In this document: one piece after another, positions 61,887-64,000 of the stretch | Layout of the letters: the number at the start of each line of letters is the position of its first letter | Position numbering within the stretch: the first letter of the stretch is position 1 | NCBI RefSeq assembly: GCF_030811455.1 | Contig: NZ_JAUSQU010000001.1 | Span: forward strand, 7,378,001 to 7,442,000 | Direction: 5' to 3' | Source: Streptosporangium lutulentum | Lineage (GTDB): Bacteria; Actinomycetota; Actinomycetes; Streptosporangiales; Streptosporangiaceae | Length of the DNA stretch: 64,000 nt | Position numbers and translations under genes: made by a program | The notes under the pieces: model-generated | Seen by the model: only the letters and a program-made list of their open reading frames with translations | What the model was told of the DNA's origin: nothing | Databases searched by the model: none

Positions 61887-63842
61887 ATGCCACCTGCGAT
61901 TGTCGGGCATCAAGGTCCGCTTACCGGACAGCGGTTCCCGATCGGCGACACGCCCATCACCTTCGGTCGCAGGGAAGACAGCAGCGTGGTGATCGCCAGC
62001 GGGAGGGCCTCGCGCCTTCACGCGGAGGTGCTCCGCGAGGCCGGCGGCTATGTCCTGCACGACCGGGGGAGCCGCAACGGGACGCTGGTCAACGGTAATC
62101 GCGTGACCTCGCATGTGCTCCAGCCGGACGATCTGATCACGATCGGCGATGAAACGTTCAGTTTCGAGGCCTCCAATGAGATGGAAACAATCGTCGACGC
62201 CCTCGTCCTTCAGTCATTCATCAAATCCGCCGTGCGCGGCGACGCGGGACCGGTTCTGAATGTCACGGTCTCCGGGGGCGGCCCTGTCGGACTGAGCCTT
62301 TCCCTGCTCCTCGAAAACCTCATGGGTCCGCGAGTGGCCATCACGGTGTACGACGGTCGCTGGACTCAGGACGGGTCCCGGGTCGTGTGGAAAGACGAAG
62401 CCCAGGGAAACGTCCGGCGCCGGCAGGTCGTGACGGTCCAGAGTCGTCAATATCTGAACCTCCCCGAGGAGGTCCAGTCGCGGCTGTTCACCCCCGAGGC
62501 GTACTCCGAGATGTGGCCGACCGGCCCCGATTCGATTCGCGGCTACGGCCCGCGCAACATCCGGATCGCCGACATCGAGGACCGGCTGCTTGAGATGGCG
62601 AACGAGAAGCCCGACCGCATCCGGCTCGTTCCCGCCGTCTTCGACCCGGCCGAGCACCATGAGACGTTGATCGAGAACCAGGTGCTCGCCATCTGCGAGG
62701 GCGGACGCTCACGGACCCGCGAGTACTTCACCGACAAGTTCGGCAACGCCGACACGTCGATCTACTCACTGGACGGTCAGCACATACAGGACGTCGTGCT
62801 GGGCCTTCAGGTGAAGTCCGGCCTGTCGGATCCCATGACCGTCCTGCTGACCGTGGCCCAGAACCGTTTTCTCCTGAACGCCCTGCGCGGCGAGGGCTTC
62901 CTGAACATGCGCCTCACCGACACCGAGGCCGGGGAGGTCATCGGGATCGACCCCGTCCGGCACGTGTTCGAGGAATGCATCGCCTCCCGCCCGTGCCTGA
63001 TGGCACGAACCGACCACGGAGAGTTTCACTGCTCGACCCACGGCACGCTGTTCCTGCCCGCCCTGGTCAGAAGCTCGGCCCTGTGGAAACGGGTGATGGA
63101 GGGGTTGACGCTCTTCGGCGTCACGGAGGAGAACCTGAGAGCCGTCACCGCCTTCCGGCTGGACATGGTGCAGCGGCCCCGATTCACCGCCCAGCTGTAT
63201 CCCGCGACGTCGACCACCCCGGGAACCTACGGCTTCCTGCTCGGGGACGCCGCCAACGCGATCCACTTCTGGCCGGGGCGCGGGCTCAACAGCGGCCTCG
63301 CGTCGTCCATCTCCCTGGCGCGCTCCCTCAGCAACGGCTGGCGCGGGAAAGCCTTCCGCGACGCCGACTTCGTCCGTCACGAGGCGGCGATGTCGATGCT
63401 CCAGTACCGGCACAAGAGCCGGGCCTGGAAGGCGATGGTGACCACCGACGATCACGGGGTCACCCGTGCGATCAAAGAGAAGATCGTCCAGGGCATCGAG
63501 GAGGGAGGCGCGGGCACGGACAAGGACGCGGACATCGACGCTCTCATGGAGCGACTGCGGCAGATCCGGGATCGCCTGTCCTCTCGCATTCCCGGCATGC
63601 CCGACGACGAGACCCTCAGGGACCACCTGCGGCGGCTGAAGGGTGAGACGGTGCGGACCCTGCTGGTCAGCGGGGCCTGGGAGACGTCCGTCGTCGGAGG
63701 CGAGGAGGTCGACATCGACATCTTCGACCGGCGGGACCTGCCCGTGGCCGAGAGATCCCAGGTCGCGGCACGCGTCGAAGAGTCACCCGACCGCACCCGG
63801 CTGATCGCACGGAGACCGAGCGGCTCGATATCGCCGGGGTGA
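61887..63842 (+). CDS. FHA domain fused to a flavoprotein monooxygenase-like domain
   Basis: 651 residues from ATG 61887 (AAAGGGG eight bases upstream). FHA: TFGRREDSSVVIASGRASRL then HAEVLREAGGYVLHDRGSRN and GTLVNGNRVTSHVLQ, with the Arg, Ser-x-x-His and Asn residues that bind phosphothreonine (1-95). The rest is a FAD-dependent hydroxylase-like domain: VTVSGGGPVGLSLSLLLENL (dinucleotide loop, about 125) and LLGDAANAIHFWPGRGLNSG (GD motif, about 450), as in aromatic hydroxylases/MICAL-like enzymes. A C-terminal 170 residues are helical and charged. This domain pair is not one I know; it suggests a monooxygenase guided to phosphorylated proteins. Confidence 0.82.
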   Translation: MPPAIVGHQGPLTGQRFPIGDTPITFGRREDSSVVIASGRASRLHAEVLREAGGYVLHDRGSRNGTLVNGNRVTSHVLQPDDLITIGDETFSFEASNEMETIVDALVLQSFIKSAVRGDAGPVLNVTVSGGGPVGLSLSLLLENLMGPRVAITVYDGRWTQDGSRVVWKDEAQGNVRRRQVVTVQSRQYLNLPEEVQSRLFTPEAYSEMWPTGPDSIRGYGPRNIRIADIEDRLLEMANEKPDRIRLVPAVFDPAEHHETLIENQVLAICEGGRSRTREYFTDKFGNADTSIYSLDGQHIQDVVLGLQVKSGLSDPMTVLLTVAQNRFLLNALRGEGFLNMRLTDTEAGEVIGIDPVRHVFEECIASRPCLMARTDHGEFHCSTHGTLFLPALVRSSALWKRVMEGLTLFGVTEENLRAVTAFRLDMVQRPRFTAQLYPATSTTPGTYGFLLGDAANAIHFWPGRGLNSGLASSISLARSLSNGWRGKAFRDADFVRHEAAMSMLQYRHKSRAWKAMVTTDDHGVTRAIKEKIVQGIEEGGAGTDKDADIDALMERLRQIRDRLSSRIPGMPDDETLRDHLRRLKGETVRTLLVSGAWETSVVGGEEVDIDIFDRRDLPVAERSQVAARVEESPDRTRLIARRPSGSISPG

Positions 63843-64000
63843 CGTCGACCACAGTGCCCGCCGGCGTCGACGACCGTGCCGTGGGCGCCGCGGCCCGGCG
63901 AGGCCGGACCAGGCCGGACGGTGATCGCCGCCGGAATTCTCACCACGGTGTCACCGTTTCCCTCTACTGCTCGCGCTGTAGAGAAAGAGGCGAAGGATGT
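63843..64000 (+). other. Window end; start of a further gene
   Basis: No complete gene. An ATG at 63,997 is preceded by GAAAGAGGCGAAGG, a good ribosome site, so another gene probably starts at the very edge. Confidence 0.4.

Noticed and set aside
61792-62010. Small protein overlapping the FHA gene start
   Set aside because: No close ribosome site and it overlaps the well-supported FHA start in another frame.

Overview
The window is chromosomal DNA of a high-GC actinomycete. Complete ergothioneine genes (egtABCDE), a conservon-type sensor/roadblock pair, an F420/PPOX-type enzyme, ECF sigma/zinc anti-sigma genes and many GTG starts all fit. A Streptosporangiaceae-like host is my guess from overall style, not a demonstrated assignment.

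Layout. 0-11 kb is ordinary chromosome: part of a conservon (roadblock protein and sensor kinase), a DUF998 membrane protein, a xylose module (xylB, xylA, divergent ROK repressor with an operator between them), a MarR/VOC divergent pair, an EamA exporter and an asparaginase. From 10.97 to 31.0 kb lies metE, cut into three pieces by two separate insertions: an IS256-family element with a 9-10 bp target duplication (11.66-13.09 kb), and a 16,169-bp serine-integrase element (13,157-29,329). Joining the two host flanks of the large element at a shared 4-base core (ACGG on the metE strand) restores the conserved MetE stretch QSYGSRC, so the attachment site can be read directly.

The 16.2-kb element is the main discovery. 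It carries a large serine integrase, a GntR-type regulator, small zinc-knuckle proteins, an HNH nuclease fused in frame to a scaffold-like protein, and a P22-type major capsid protein followed at once by a strong terminator. I find no portal, terminase large subunit, tail or lysis genes. It therefore looks like a capsid-encoding phage satellite (about 11.4 kb once its own insertion sequences are removed) that would need a helper phage; a decayed prophage is the alternative. About 1.4 kb next to the regulator is non-coding and holds six iteron-like repeats followed by an array of at least eight different near-perfect palindromes. Two versions of one palindrome also occur upstream of the capsid operon. 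Two practically identical inverted IS1380-family copies and one ISAs1-family copy, all with clean target duplications, have landed in the element.

31-37 kb: a cobalamin-riboswitch-like leader above the broken metE, a NUDIX hydrolase, a frameshifted XRE/TPR regulator, and a cassette of a secreted small peptide with an ABC ATPase and FtsX-like permease (bacteriocin-like). 37-43.5 kb is a graveyard of ISAs1, IS630, integrase-core and IS5 elements around an orphan ABC permease and a 53-residue protein.

43.5-64 kb returns to chromosome: pentapeptide-repeat protein, NTF2-like protein, LysE/LysR pair, ECF sigma factor with two tail-to-tail zinc anti-sigma-like genes, the egtABCDE run, a flippase-like membrane protein, an MFS drug exporter, a PPOX-type enzyme, a MerR/TipA-type regulator, a secreted metallopeptidase, and finally a kinase-like protein followed by an unusual FHA-flavoprotein monooxygenase fusion.
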